Positions 49,825 to 58,808 are shown, counted from the first letter of the stretch. The stretch is 64,000 bases of DNA from CAYQTE01 sp964420285 (GCA_964420285.1 CAYQTE010000001.1:1-64000); one strand, 5' to 3'. Program-made: numbers and translations. The notes: generated by a model not told the origin, from the letters alone.

Positions 49825-49841
49825 TTATCATAACACGATAA
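49825..49841 (-). promoter_or_regulatory. Candidate higBA operator palindrome within its promoter
   Basis: TTATC and GATAA arms flank a 7-bp centre 9 bp upstream of the higB ATG, in markedly AT-rich DNA. On the minus strand TTGCAC is followed after 17 bp by TAAAGT, a plausible -35/-10 pair whose -10 overlaps the palindrome. HigA binding would occlude the promoter. Inferred from position and symmetry only. Confidence 0.4.
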
Positions 49842-49870
49842 TTTGTGCAACAGAAAAAGCGGGACTTTCG

Positions 49871-50683
49871 CTACAATCCCAATTCCCTGCTGCGGCGGGC
49901 GGCGGCGTGGACGGCTTGGCGGGTGATGGCGGGCCAGTCGCTCTTTTCCATGTGAGTGATGGCGGCGTGGGTGGTGCCGTTGGGGGTTGTCACCTTGGCA
50001 CGCAGCGTGGCGGGGGCGTCGGGGGATTCGAGCATCATGCGCGACGAGCCGAAGGCGGTTTGCTTGGCCAGTGTGGCGGCGTCGGCCGGGGAGAGGCCCA
50101 GTTCGATGCCGGCGGCGATGAGTTGCTCGACCAGAAAGAAAAAGTACGCCGGGCCGGAGCCGCTGATGGCGGTGACGGCATCGATTTTCGATTCGTCGAC
50201 CTGGATAACGGTGGCGGCGGCTTGAAAGAGGCTGCGGGCGGTGTCGAGGTCGGCGGGGGTAGCGTTGCGGCCGGGAGCGATGGCGGCCATGCCGCTGCCG
50301 ACCAGCATCGGTGTGTTGGGCATGGTCCGCACCACGCGCCAGGGCCGGCCGTGGCCGAGGGTTTCTTCGATGAACCGGCTGCTGATACCGGCGGCGATTG
50401 ATACGAGCAGCGCGCCAGGATCCATCGCCGCGCCGAGATGCGTCAGAACATCCTTTGCCTGATACGGCTTAACGCTCAAGAGGACGATGCGGGCGCCCTG
50501 GACGGCGTGGCGGTTATCGTCGGTGGCGGCGATGCCGAGTTCGGTTTGAAAGAGCTTTCGCCGCGGTTCGGCCGGATCGGCGGCGCGGATTTGATCGGGT
50601 GGGATGAGTCCGGCGCGGAGGATGCCGCGCGTGATGGCTTCGGCCATATTGCCGGCGCCGACGATGGCAAGTTGAACAGTCAT
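49871..50683 (-). CDS. proC: Pyrroline-5-carboxylate reductase, 270 aa
   Basis: Last step of proline synthesis. The Rossmann start AIVGAGNMAEAITRGIL binds NAD(P)H. The family's VSIAAGISSRFIEETLG, RTMPNTPMLVGSGMAAI and ISGSGPAYFFFLVEQLIAAG blocks are all present, with LRAKVTTPNGTTHAAI near the C-terminus. The start at ATG 50683 gives the standard length; the frame is open upstream to 50836 but without a Shine-Dalgarno or homology. It is transcribed on the same strand as nadD, 183 bp away. Confidence 0.95.
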   Translation of the reverse strand: MTVQLAIVGAGNMAEAITRGILRAGLIPPDQIRAADPAEPRRKLFQTELGIAATDDNRHAVQGARIVLLSVKPYQAKDVLTHLGAAMDPGALLVSIAAGISSRFIEETLGHGRPWRVVRTMPNTPMLVGSGMAAIAPGRNATPADLDTARSLFQAAATVIQVDESKIDAVTAISGSGPAYFFFLVEQLIAAGIELGLSPADAATLAKQTAFGSSRMMLESPDAPATLRAKVTTPNGTTHAAITHMEKSDWPAITRQAVHAAARRSRELGL

Positions 50684-50866
50684 GCGGCGAATGTACCGCG
50701 TGGCGCCCACGGGTGGCAATCCGTGTGCTCTTGATGGAAAACGCATTGGATTTGCGGGGGGCCGAAATAATTCCCTGCCAGGACCGTCTGCCGGTCGATC
50801 ACATGCCGGGTGGCATCGTCGAATCCGATGTTCCATCGCAGGGGCAGATACTGCGCAGGTACGGCC

Positions 50867-51484
50867 CTAAGTGGGGTCTGCTCGCACTTTCCGGTCTACT
50901 TCCCGGTAGAGGCCATGGTCCAGAATGTAACGTACAACCGGCGGGGGTGTCAGATACTCGATGGACTGGCCTTTGGCGACGCGGCGGCGGATTTCGGTGG
51001 AACTGATGTCCAGTTGGGGCGTCTTGAGGACGGCGTAGGCGAGGTGGCGGAAGGGTTCGGGGACATCGGCGGGATCAATCGTGAAACCGGGGCGGGGCAC
51101 AACCAGAAAATCGGCTTCGACGGCCAAATCATCCGCCTGGTGCCAGGTCTGAAGGGTCGGCAGCGTGTCGGATCCGATGAGCCAGGTCACCCGGCCCAGG
51201 CCGGCGGCGCGGAACTGGCGGACTGTGTCGATGGTGAAACTCGGCGGCGAACGGTGCAATTCCAGGTCATCAACGCAGAAAAGGGGATCGGCGGCAGCGG
51301 CCAGGCGGGTCATGGCCAGCCGATCGGCCGGGGACGCCAGGAGATAGTCCAGCTTGTGAGGCGGGGCAAGATTGGGAATAAGGCGGACCGAATCGAACCC
51401 GGCGCTTTCCGCCGCGGCGCGGGCGACGAGAAGGTGGCCGTGGTGGATGGGATTGAACGAACCGCCGAGGCAGAGAATTCGCAT
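50867..51484 (-). CDS. nadD: Nicotinate-nucleotide adenylyltransferase, 205 aa
   Basis: This enzyme adenylates nicotinate mononucleotide in NAD synthesis. The nucleotidyltransferase motif GGSFNPIHHGHLLVA opens the protein, and the second motif ISSTEIRRRVAKGQSIEYL closes the active site. WLIGSDTLPTLQTWH and RLIPNLAPPHK are typical NadD positions. The length is normal. It has no obvious operon partner. Confidence 0.94.
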   Translation of the reverse strand: MRILCLGGSFNPIHHGHLLVARAAAESAGFDSVRLIPNLAPPHKLDYLLASPADRLAMTRLAAAADPLFCVDDLELHRSPPSFTIDTVRQFRAAGLGRVTWLIGSDTLPTLQTWHQADDLAVEADFLVVPRPGFTIDPADVPEPFRHLAYAVLKTPQLDISSTEIRRRVAKGQSIEYLTPPPVVRYILDHGLYREVDRKVRADPT

Positions 51485-51810
51485 AGAACCAGTGTCCTGA
51501 GGAGTTTAGCGTTCCGGGAAGGGGCGTTCAACGTGCGGTGATCGGGACGGATTGGGAGCCGGATAAATCGCCGGGCATAAATCTGTGACCTTGCGGGTTA
51601 TATGGATGGATCGGATGGCGGCAATGGGCGATTGCGGTCGGATCGAGCGGTTTTGCATGGCACGTTTGCTTGCATATGACAATATTTGTTGATGAGAACT
51701 AATCGGGCAAATTGGGCGTATGGAATCAGGGCCGTCACCGCGCGTGCGGCGGCGAGTACGGAATATGGGACGCTGCGGTGGAAACCAAGGAACAGCAAAA
51801 GGAGGCTGCC
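51485..51810. other. Intergenic upstream region of the sigma factor gene; no gene supported
   Basis: 326 bp separating divergent nadD and the sigma factor gene. AT-rich words (CATATGACAATATTTG, near 51670) suggest promoter DNA, and TTGCAT with a 17-bp spacer to ATGACA (about 51653-51681) is a weak candidate. No repeat or RNA fold was recognised. Confidence 0.4.
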
Positions 51811-52857
51811 ATGGTGAGCGAAATGGCAACCAGGATTGAGAACCGGCCGGTGCGAGCTGCGGTCATGCGTACCGTGGGTTCGGTTCGTGGCAGCACGACC
51901 AGCACAGCGGCGGCCCGGATTCCCCGCGCGATGCGGGCACAGGTCGAGGCGCTGCTGGCGGGCAATTACGCCTTCATGGACAGCCCGATCTTCCGCCAGC
52001 GCGGGATTGAGAAGGAACTGTTCACCGAGGACGCCGAACGCGCCCTGCCCCTCACGGACTGGTATCAGCCCACCCGCGATGAGGCGATCGATCAGGCCAT
52101 GCGCGGCGCGCCCCAACTGATGAAGGCCGCCGAAGAAAAACTCATGTTCCTCCGCTTCAATTTCGCCAAGCTGCGGCTGTCAGTACTACAACGGCGGATT
52201 CGCCGCGAGGGCCTGACCCGCTCGCTGGCCGAGCAGGTTCTGGAATGGCATCGGCGTTTTGAGCACTACCGGGAATACCTGGTGCGGACGAATCTGGCTC
52301 TGGTGCTGGCGATGGCCAAGCGGACGCGTCTGGCCGACGTGGATTTCGCGGAGATCGTCTCCGAAGGGAACATGGCGCTGCTGCGTTCGGTGGACAAGTT
52401 CAGCGTGGATCGCGGGTTTAAGTTCAGCACCTATGCCTGCCGGGCGATCCTCAAGGCGTTCAGCCGCACGTCGATGAAGTCGTCCAAGCATCGCACGCGG
52501 TTTCCGATGGAATTCGAGCCGGACATGGAGCGGAGCGACTGGCAGGACCGACGTCGCGACGCCGTCGAAGAGGACTGCATCGACGAACTCAAGGCGATCG
52601 TGGACCGCAACCTGGCCGACCTGTCCAACGTCGAGGAGACGGTCATCCGCCGCCGCTTCAACTGGGAACAGGCCGAGGAATCCGGCATGACACTGGAAGA
52701 GGTGGGCAAGATCATCGGCGTCACCAAGGAGCGGGTGCGGCAGATCCAGAACAAGGCCCTGGCGAAGATTCGCGGGGTGATGGAAGACGGCGTGCTGCGA
52801 AGCGTGCCGCGCACCGGCCGGGAAACCGAACCCGAAGTCGAGGCGGCGTCCATCTGA
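51811..52857 (+). CDS. Sigma-70 family RNA polymerase sigma factor (primary-like, no region 3), 348 aa
   Basis: ATG 51811 has a perfect AAGGAGG 6 nt upstream. Residues 1-100 form a basic low-complexity extension. A region 1.2-like helix (EEKLMFLRFNFAKLRLSVLQ, about 107-126) leads into region 2 (about 148-230: EYLVRTNLALVLAMAKR, then EIVSEGNMALLRSVDKFSVDRGFKFSTYACRAI). A short acidic linker replaces region 3, and region 4 (about 255-325) has EETVIRRRFNWEQAEESGMTL and the VTKERVRQIQNKALAKIR helix of RpoD-like factors. Region 4 with VRQIQNKAL is typical of group 1-3 factors, not ECF. The N-terminal extension and the missing region 3 look lineage-specific. Confidence 0.9.
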   Translation: MVSEMATRIENRPVRAAVMRTVGSVRGSTTSTAAARIPRAMRAQVEALLAGNYAFMDSPIFRQRGIEKELFTEDAERALPLTDWYQPTRDEAIDQAMRGAPQLMKAAEEKLMFLRFNFAKLRLSVLQRRIRREGLTRSLAEQVLEWHRRFEHYREYLVRTNLALVLAMAKRTRLADVDFAEIVSEGNMALLRSVDKFSVDRGFKFSTYACRAILKAFSRTSMKSSKHRTRFPMEFEPDMERSDWQDRRRDAVEEDCIDELKAIVDRNLADLSNVEETVIRRRFNWEQAEESGMTLEEVGKIIGVTKERVRQIQNKALAKIRGVMEDGVLRSVPRTGRETEPEVEAASI

Positions 52858-52861
52858 CGCG

Positions 52862-53356
52862 TCAACTTGACCTCGCTGGCGAGCGGCGCGGCGTCCGCGC
52901 GGCCAGCAGGCGGTTGAGCCGTAAGCGGTTGTAGCGTTGGACCAGGATGCAGGGCAGATTGGCGAGGATGGCGTAGCCGATGACAAAGAGATCGCCCCAC
53001 CACGGATTCCAGAGAAAGAAAAACGGCGCGCAGCAGATGGCCAGCCAATGGCACAGTTCACCTCGCCACGTTTCGCGGACAAAACGGGCCAGGTAATCCG
53101 TGTGCTTGCCACTTAAGGTTCCTTTGCCAAAACCGCCTGCAAACCAGCGAGCGCCGTCGGGAAGCGCGTGCTTCCATCGTTTGATGGCAAAGACGCGATC
53201 GTAAAACGCGCCGTCCTGCTCCCACCCTCGCGCCGCGCCGGGATTGAACCACTCCGCTGGCATCCGCGTAAACAGCCACGCCAAGCCCAATTGAATCACA
53301 AGCCAGCCCCCGACATTGAGAATGACGATCCAAACGGCCGGCAATTCAATCCGCAC
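52862..53356 (-). CDS. crtO: Glycosyl-4,4'-diaponeurosporenoate acyltransferase CrtO-like, 164 aa
   Basis: Last step of staphyloxanthin-type synthesis: acylation of the sugar on the C30 carotenoid acid ester. GTG 53356, overlapping the crtQ stop by 11 bp, gives an integral membrane protein with IVILNVGGWLVIQLGLAWLF, the conserved FAIKRWKHALPDG segment, RGELCHWLAICCAPFFFLW and the C-terminal YAILANLPCILVQRYNRLRL. These correspond, block for block and in the same order, to Staphylococcus CrtO (RKWKHxxxDG, RAELxHWxxIxP, NVPIIIVQRYNRPRL), recalled from memory. A longer frame to 53560 is not used because it lies inside crtQ and lacks homology. Confidence 0.85.
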   Translation of the reverse strand: MRIELPAVWIVILNVGGWLVIQLGLAWLFTRMPAEWFNPGAARGWEQDGAFYDRVFAIKRWKHALPDGARWFAGGFGKGTLSGKHTDYLARFVRETWRGELCHWLAICCAPFFFLWNPWWGDLFVIGYAILANLPCILVQRYNRLRLNRLLAARTPRRSPARSS

Positions 53357-54389
53357 GGATGTCCCGTCCTTTCCATGTGACCTGTCTACCGGAGCGTAGC
53401 ATGGACCATGTGAACACAACGAAGTAGAAGACCAATGGCACCGGATACAGAAGCGCTGCATACCACCGGAATGCCCCGACCTGACGGAACATGACCGCCA
53501 GTTGCGCCGCAAAAAGCATGTAAAGCAATACGGCCCAGATCGAGAAAGGCGCCGATCCAACCGGCAACATCATACCCGTCAGCCACGCGACGATGAGCAG
53601 CAGGAGCCACCTGGGGGTTCGTGCCGCCCCGGAGGCGAATCCCTTGGTCCAGCCTTCAATCAATTCCCCGAACCCGTTCGGATACATGCGAAACGCGAAG
53701 ACGCCTTGACCCATGAGGCTGCGCACCGGGATGCCAGCTCGGCGAAACTGATCGGCAAGACAGAAATTCTCCAGGATACGTTCCTTCACCGCTTCGTGTC
53801 CGCCGACGCGACGGTAATTCTCCCGGTCGACCAGCAACATTTGTCCAAATAAACCGTGCGGCACGGTGCCCGCGGCCATGATGAGATTAAAGAACGCCGA
53901 GAGCTGTTCGTATGGTCTGCCGACGGCGTGAAATGGCCCAACCGACAGGGCGCCGATCTGATAGGCGGCGAGAATTCGCGGCAGGCCGTTCTTTTCAAAC
54001 CACGTATCGGCATCCACGAACAGCAAAAGGTCGCCGCGCGCCGCGTTTGCGCCCTGGTGACATGCCCATGTCTTCCCACGCCACCCTTCCGGCAGCGCCA
54101 GAGACGCGATGACGGTCGCGCCGCAATGACCAGCGACTTCGGCGGTTCGGTCGGTCGAAGCATCGTCCACAACGATAACCTCAAGCGGGCGGATCGGTTG
54201 CTCGGCAATGGAGCGGAGAAGAACCGGCAGGTTGCGAGCCTCGTTGCGGGCCGGGATGACGATCGAAAACGACGCGGGCGAATTGTTCGCCGGCGCTTCA
54301 CCGACGCGCCTCCGCAGACGGCCGAGGATAAGAAAGCCGACCGACCACAACAGCAGCGCCGCGGTCAGGATGATGGTTTGCGATCCCAT
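53346..54389 (-). CDS. crtQ: 4,4'-diaponeurosporenoate glycosyltransferase CrtQ-like, 347 aa
   Basis: GT2-family membrane glycosyltransferase that adds a sugar to the C30 carotenoid acid. An N-terminal helix (IILTAALLLWSVGFLILG) is followed by the GT-A core: FSIVIPARNEARNLPVLL, VIVVDDASTDRTAEVA, the DxD in FVDADTWFE and GGHEAVKERILENFCLADQFR. Three C-terminal helices complete the topology. The start overlaps the crtP stop by 25 bp and the stop overlaps crtO, so crtP-crtQ-crtO are tightly coupled. The sugar donor cannot be read from sequence. Confidence 0.9.
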   Translation of the reverse strand: MGSQTIILTAALLLWSVGFLILGRLRRRVGEAPANNSPASFSIVIPARNEARNLPVLLRSIAEQPIRPLEVIVVDDASTDRTAEVAGHCGATVIASLALPEGWRGKTWACHQGANAARGDLLLFVDADTWFEKNGLPRILAAYQIGALSVGPFHAVGRPYEQLSAFFNLIMAAGTVPHGLFGQMLLVDRENYRRVGGHEAVKERILENFCLADQFRRAGIPVRSLMGQGVFAFRMYPNGFGELIEGWTKGFASGAARTPRWLLLLIVAWLTGMMLPVGSAPFSIWAVLLYMLFAAQLAVMFRQVGAFRWYAALLYPVPLVFYFVVFTWSMLRSGRQVTWKGRDIRAD

Positions 54390-55858
54390 TCGACAATCTT
54401 CCTGGAAACGTTCTGGCCGCAGAGGACGACCATCGGCATGCCGCCGCCGGGATTGACCGAGCCGCCGACGAAGAAGAGGTTGGGGTATCTGGTGCTCTGC
54501 TTTGGGGCTTTGAAGGCCAGGTTTTTGAAGCGGTTGGCGACGACACCGTAAATGGAGCCCTTATTGGAATAATATTGTTCGCGGATGTCGAGCGGCGTCC
54601 AGACATGCTCGTAAACGGTGTGCTTCCGGAGGTCTTTCAGGCCCATCCGCTCCAACTTGCTCACCACTCGCTCCTTGAAGGCAAGGTAGTCGTCGCGGGT
54701 GAGCGGCCGGTCGTCGTCGATGTACGGTATGTGCGGCAGTATCTTCAGGCAGTCGCAGCCGTCGGGAGCGACGGTCGGATCGGTCTTCGACGCGGCGACG
54801 AGATAGATCGTCGGGTCCGGCGGCAACTGATGTTTGCGGAAGACGGTCCGGAAATGCTCGGGCTGGTTATCGGAGAAAAAGAAATTGTGGTGCGCGAGCT
54901 GCGGATACTGGCAGTCGAGGCCGAGATCGAGCACGAGACCCGAGCAGGAGGGCTCAAATCGTCTCTCCAGTTTCTTCATGAACGCGGCATCTTCGCCAAG
55001 GAGTTTGTGGTAGGCGGGAATGACTTCCATGTTGGAGACGAGGATATCGGCGGCGTGAAATGTTCCGGCCCTGGTGACGATGCCAGCCACGTTGCCTGCG
55101 TCCGTGCGGATGCCGGCGACCTCGCTGTTGAGGTGGACGGTAATACCCAGTTCGTCCATCAACCGCTGGAGAGCTTTGGCAATGCCGTACAGGCCGCCGT
55201 CCACGTACCAGAGGTCATAGCGGAACTGAATTGTCGGCAGGCAGTTCATAAACGCCGGCGCCTGGTAAGCCGAGGAGCCGACATATTTGATGAAGTAATC
55301 GAAGATGTCCTGCATGTAGCGGGTACGCAGAAAGCGCTTGACGCCGCCGTGCATGGTGCGGAACAGATCGAACTTTGGAAACTTCCATAGGCCGTAGAAA
55401 TCGGCGAACTCCCTGGCGGTATCCAGGCCTTTCTGGAAGTAGCCGTCGTCCACGAGATCGTAAAGGTCGGCGGAGTATTTGAGGAATCGCTGGATCGCTT
55501 CGGGGTCTTCACCGACCTTGCGAGCCTCGGCTGCCATCTTGTCCGGCTCGGGATACAGATCGACGACCGTGCCATCCTCGAAAAAATTCCGCCAGTGCGG
55601 GCGGAGCGGCCGGATGGAAAGATAATCGCTCATTTTCCGGCCGGAGCGAGCGAAAAGGCGATCGAAGACATGCGGCAGAGTGAGGATGGACGGACCGAGG
55701 TCGAATGTGTAGCCGTTTTCCTGCAGGACGTTGAGTTTGCCGCCGATCCTGGCGTTCTTTTCGTGAATGGAAACCGCGTAGCCTTCCTGGGCGAGCGAAA
55801 TAGCGGCCGACACTCCTCCCAGCCCTGCGCCGATCACGATGACACTTTTCTTCATCAT
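54365..55858 (-). CDS. crtP: 4,4'-diaponeurosporene/diapolycopene oxidase CrtP-like, 497 aa
   Basis: FAD enzyme that oxidises terminal methyl groups of C30 carotenoids to aldehydes. The FAD motif IGAGLGGVSAA opens the protein, followed by the carotenoid-oxidase blocks KMSDYLSIRPLRPHWRNFF, YFIKYVGSSAYQAPAF, CQYPQLAHHNFFFSDNQ and HIPYIDDDRPLTRDDY. The C-terminus has GSIYGVVANRFKNLAFK and the FAD-binding VGGSVNPGGGMPMV. These match Staphylococcus CrtP region by region, and the 497-residue length is the same. ATG 55858 (MMKKSVIVIG) is the start. It is the first gene of the minus-strand carotenoid operon and is divergent from the aldehyde dehydrogenase gene by 58 bp. Confidence 0.92.
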   Translation of the reverse strand: MMKKSVIVIGAGLGGVSAAISLAQEGYAVSIHEKNARIGGKLNVLQENGYTFDLGPSILTLPHVFDRLFARSGRKMSDYLSIRPLRPHWRNFFEDGTVVDLYPEPDKMAAEARKVGEDPEAIQRFLKYSADLYDLVDDGYFQKGLDTAREFADFYGLWKFPKFDLFRTMHGGVKRFLRTRYMQDIFDYFIKYVGSSAYQAPAFMNCLPTIQFRYDLWYVDGGLYGIAKALQRLMDELGITVHLNSEVAGIRTDAGNVAGIVTRAGTFHAADILVSNMEVIPAYHKLLGEDAAFMKKLERRFEPSCSGLVLDLGLDCQYPQLAHHNFFFSDNQPEHFRTVFRKHQLPPDPTIYLVAASKTDPTVAPDGCDCLKILPHIPYIDDDRPLTRDDYLAFKERVVSKLERMGLKDLRKHTVYEHVWTPLDIREQYYSNKGSIYGVVANRFKNLAFKAPKQSTRYPNLFFVGGSVNPGGGMPMVVLCGQNVSRKIVEWDRKPSS

Positions 55859-55880
55859 TGTCGAAGCACCACTTGACGAC

Positions 55881-55909
55881 CTTATACGCCTAAGTCGACA
55901 CTTCACCAA
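55881..55909 (-). promoter_or_regulatory. Candidate promoter for the crtP-crtQ-crtO operon
   Basis: On the minus strand TTGGTG (55909-55904) is followed after 17 bp by TATAAG (55886-55881), matching the consensus at 3/6 and 5/6. The expected start lies about 15-20 nt before the crtP ATG. It occupies the 58-bp gap shared with the divergent aldehyde dehydrogenase gene, so the two directions may be co-regulated. Confidence 0.45.
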
Positions 55910-55916
55910 CCGCCGT

Positions 55917-57281
55917 ATGGTCTATACCTCGCTGATCGCTCGCCAACGCGCTTTTTTCCAGAGCGGACGGACTCGCCCGATCGAGTTCCGGCGCGAACAA
56001 CTTCAAAAACTGTATCAGGCCATCATGGCCGCCGAAAATGATCTGCTCTCCGCGCTTTACACCGACCTGCGCAAATCGGCCGCCGAATCCTACACCACCG
56101 AAATCGGGCTGGTCTTGAGCGAAATCCGTCACGCCAGCAAACGCCTGTCGGTCTGGATGAAGCCGCAAAGGCGCCGGATGCCCTGGCTGGCCTGGCCCAG
56201 CACCGCGCGCATCGCGCCTGAGCCGTTTGGCGTTGCGCTGATCCTGGGCCCGTGGAACTATCCGGTCCAACTCCTGTTCACCCCGCTCATCGGCGCGATT
56301 GCCGCCGGCAACTGCGTCGTCATGAAAACGTCGGAACTTGCCCGATGCACGGCCACCGCGATCGGGAAGCTCATTGCCGACATTTTCCCGGCCGACTACG
56401 TTACCGTCGTCGAGGGCGATCGTGAGACGGCCGAAGCGCTGTCAAGTGAAAAGTTTGATGTCATGTTCTTTACCGGCAGTTCGAACACCGGCCGGGCCGT
56501 TATGGCCGCCGCCGCCCGGCATCTGACGCCGGTGACGCTCGAGCTGGGCGGCAAATCGCCTGTGATTGTCTGCGCCGATGCGCCGCTGGACGTCACCGCG
56601 CGCCGCATCGCCTGGGGCAAATTCCTGAATGCCGGGCAGACCTGCCTTGCCCCCGATTTCGTGCTCGCGGATCGGCGTATCCGCCAACCGCTTGTGGAGG
56701 CCCTGAATCGAGCCATTGGCGATTTCTACGGGGAAGACCCGCAGCGCAGTCCTGATTACGGTCGCATCGTGAACCGGCAACACTTCGAGCGTCTGATTGG
56801 CTATGCCGGCGCGAGCCAGCATGACGCCGACGATCTTTACATCGCGCCCACCATCCTCACGGACGCAACGGCGACGGATCCGGTGATGCAGGAGGAAATC
56901 TTCGGCCCGATTCTGCCGGTGCTGGCGTTTGAGAATCTCGATGAAGCCCTGGCGCAGTTGCGGGACCGGCCGACGCCGTTGGCGCTTTACCTTTTCACCA
57001 AAGACCGTGCCACGCAGGAGCGAGTCATCGCCGGCGCCCGCAGCGGCGGAGTCTGCATCAACGACACCATCACGCACGCGATCGGCTGGAGTCTCCCCTT
57101 TGGCGGTCTTGGCGAGAGCGGCATGGGGGCCTATCACGGGAAGGCGAGCTTCGATTGTTTCACCCATCGCCGGCCGGTGGTGAATCGTTCGCTGGCCTTT
57201 GACCCAAAACTCCGCTATCCGCCGGCGCGGCATTCGCTGGCGACGGTGAAGCGGGCCTGTCGGTTTCTTCTCGGTGACTGA
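55917..57281 (+). CDS. aldH: Aldehyde dehydrogenase, likely C30 carotenoid aldehyde dehydrogenase, 454 aa
   Basis: NAD(P)-dependent class 3-type aldehyde dehydrogenase. The general base Glu lies in TLELGGKSPVIV and the catalytic Cys in NAGQTCLAPDFV. LILGPWNYPVQLLFTPLIGA and EEIFGPILPVL are ALDH3 hallmarks. In staphyloxanthin synthesis AldH converts 4,4'-diaponeurosporenal to the acid, and in Staphylococcus the gene lies away from crtOPQMN. Here it sits between crtP and crtN, giving a genetic link. The ATG at 55917 is chosen; an upstream frame to 55839 overlaps crtP. Substrate is inferred from context. Confidence 0.85.
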   Translation: MVYTSLIARQRAFFQSGRTRPIEFRREQLQKLYQAIMAAENDLLSALYTDLRKSAAESYTTEIGLVLSEIRHASKRLSVWMKPQRRRMPWLAWPSTARIAPEPFGVALILGPWNYPVQLLFTPLIGAIAAGNCVVMKTSELARCTATAIGKLIADIFPADYVTVVEGDRETAEALSSEKFDVMFFTGSSNTGRAVMAAAARHLTPVTLELGGKSPVIVCADAPLDVTARRIAWGKFLNAGQTCLAPDFVLADRRIRQPLVEALNRAIGDFYGEDPQRSPDYGRIVNRQHFERLIGYAGASQHDADDLYIAPTILTDATATDPVMQEEIFGPILPVLAFENLDEALAQLRDRPTPLALYLFTKDRATQERVIAGARSGGVCINDTITHAIGWSLPFGGLGESGMGAYHGKASFDCFTHRRPVVNRSLAFDPKLRYPPARHSLATVKRACRFLLGD

Positions 57282-57320
57282 GCGTACGACGGCAAAGTCG
57301 CTACAATGGATGGCCTCTTG

Positions 57321-58808
57321 ATGTCGGGCAAAGTACTCATCGTGGGCGCGGGACCGCGCGGACTGGCGGCGGCGATGCTGCTGGCCAAGTCCGGATTGGA
57401 CGTTACCATCATCGAAAAACAGCCGCGCGTCGGAGGGCGCACGTCGGCCATTGAAGGCGAAGGGTATCGCTTTGATCTGGGTCCGACCTTCTTCCTTTAC
57501 CCGCAAATCCTGGAGGAAATATTCGCCGCCGTCGGTCGGGATCTGCACCATGAAGTGCCGATGAAGAAGCTCGATCCGCAGTACCGTTTGACGTTCGGCG
57601 CGGGCGGCGAGTTGAACGCCTCGCCGGATACCGAGCGGATGGTGGCGGAGATCGCCAAGCTTGCGCCTGATGACGCGCCGAATTTCCGGCGGTTCATGGC
57701 GGACAACCGGGTGAAGCTGGAAAAATTCGCGCCGTGCCTCCAATCGCCATTTCTCGGCTGGACGAGCCTGCTGCAAACGCGTCTGCTGGCGGTGCTGCCT
57801 TATCTGAAGCCGTGGAAATCGCTGCACGCTGAACTGGCCGGTTATTTTCGCGACCCCCGCCTTCAAATTGCCTTTACCTTTCAGGCGAAATACCTCGGGA
57901 TGTCGCCCTTCCAATGCCCGAGCCTGTTTTCGATCCTGTCGTTCCTCGAATATGAGCACGGGATTTATCATCCGATCGGCGGGTGCAACGCGGTCGCCGC
58001 GGGCATGGCGCGCGTGGCGGCGGAACTCGGAGTGAAGATTCGTCTCAACGAGCCGGTCGAGGAGATTTTGTTCCAGGGTCGCCGGGCGGTTGGCATTCGC
58101 TGGGCCGGGGGCGAAGAGCGCGCCGATGCGATCGTGGTCAACGCCGATTTCGCCCATGCCATGCAGACGCTGGTGCCCAACCGGCTTCGGCGGCGCTGGA
58201 CGGATCAGAAGATTGCAAAGAAGAGATTCTCCTGCTCAACGTTCATGCTTTATCTGGGGATCGAAGGCCGATACGACCATCTCGCACACCACAACATTTA
58301 TGTGGCGGAGGATTACCGGCGCAACCTCGATGAGATCGAGAACCAACACGTTCTCAGCGCCGACCCTTCGTTTTATGTGCAGAATGCCGGCGTCACCGAT
58401 TCGACACTCGCGCCAGCGGGCCACAGCACCCTGTATATCCTCCTGCCGGTGAGCCACGAACATCCGAACATCGATTGGAGCAAGGAGCGCGATCGTTACC
58501 GGCAGGTGGCGCTCAGCCAACTCGCCAGGATCGGCCTGGGGGATATCGAACGCCGCATTCGGTTTGAGCGCATCATCACGCCCGATGACTGGAGCCGGAA
58601 GGTGGGCATCTACCGCGGCGCGACCTTTAATCTGGCTCATTGCCTCAGCCAGATGTTGCACTTGCGCCCGCAGAATCGCTTTGAAGAGTTCGACGGCATG
58701 TATCTGGTCGGCGGCGGCACCCACCCCGGCAGCGGGCTGCCGGTGATTTTCGAATCGGCCCGAATCAGCTCGCAACTTCTGCTTGGGGATTTGGGCGTTG
58801 CCCCATGA
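57321..58808 (+). CDS. crtN: Carotenoid desaturase, CrtN-like (phytoene desaturase family), 495 aa
   Basis: FAD-dependent desaturase of C30 (4,4'-diapophytoene or dehydrosqualene) carotenoids. The FAD motif LIVGAGPRGLAAAMLLAKSG begins the protein, with GGRTSAIEGEGYRFDLGPTFF after it. CSTFMLYLGIEG, DPSFYVQNAGVTDSTLAP and the C-terminal VGGGTHPGSGLPVIFESA are shared with CrtN/CrtI. Alignment with Staphylococcus CrtN (CSAFLMYIGI, DPSIYVY, THPGAGVPIV) is closer than with CrtP. ATG 57321 is chosen over ATG 57306, without a decisive Shine-Dalgarno. It follows aldH by 39 bp. Confidence 0.87.
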   Translation: MSGKVLIVGAGPRGLAAAMLLAKSGLDVTIIEKQPRVGGRTSAIEGEGYRFDLGPTFFLYPQILEEIFAAVGRDLHHEVPMKKLDPQYRLTFGAGGELNASPDTERMVAEIAKLAPDDAPNFRRFMADNRVKLEKFAPCLQSPFLGWTSLLQTRLLAVLPYLKPWKSLHAELAGYFRDPRLQIAFTFQAKYLGMSPFQCPSLFSILSFLEYEHGIYHPIGGCNAVAAGMARVAAELGVKIRLNEPVEEILFQGRRAVGIRWAGGEERADAIVVNADFAHAMQTLVPNRLRRRWTDQKIAKKRFSCSTFMLYLGIEGRYDHLAHHNIYVAEDYRRNLDEIENQHVLSADPSFYVQNAGVTDSTLAPAGHSTLYILLPVSHEHPNIDWSKERDRYRQVALSQLARIGLGDIERRIRFERIITPDDWSRKVGIYRGATFNLAHCLSQMLHLRPQNRFEEFDGMYLVGGGTHPGSGLPVIFESARISSQLLLGDLGVAP

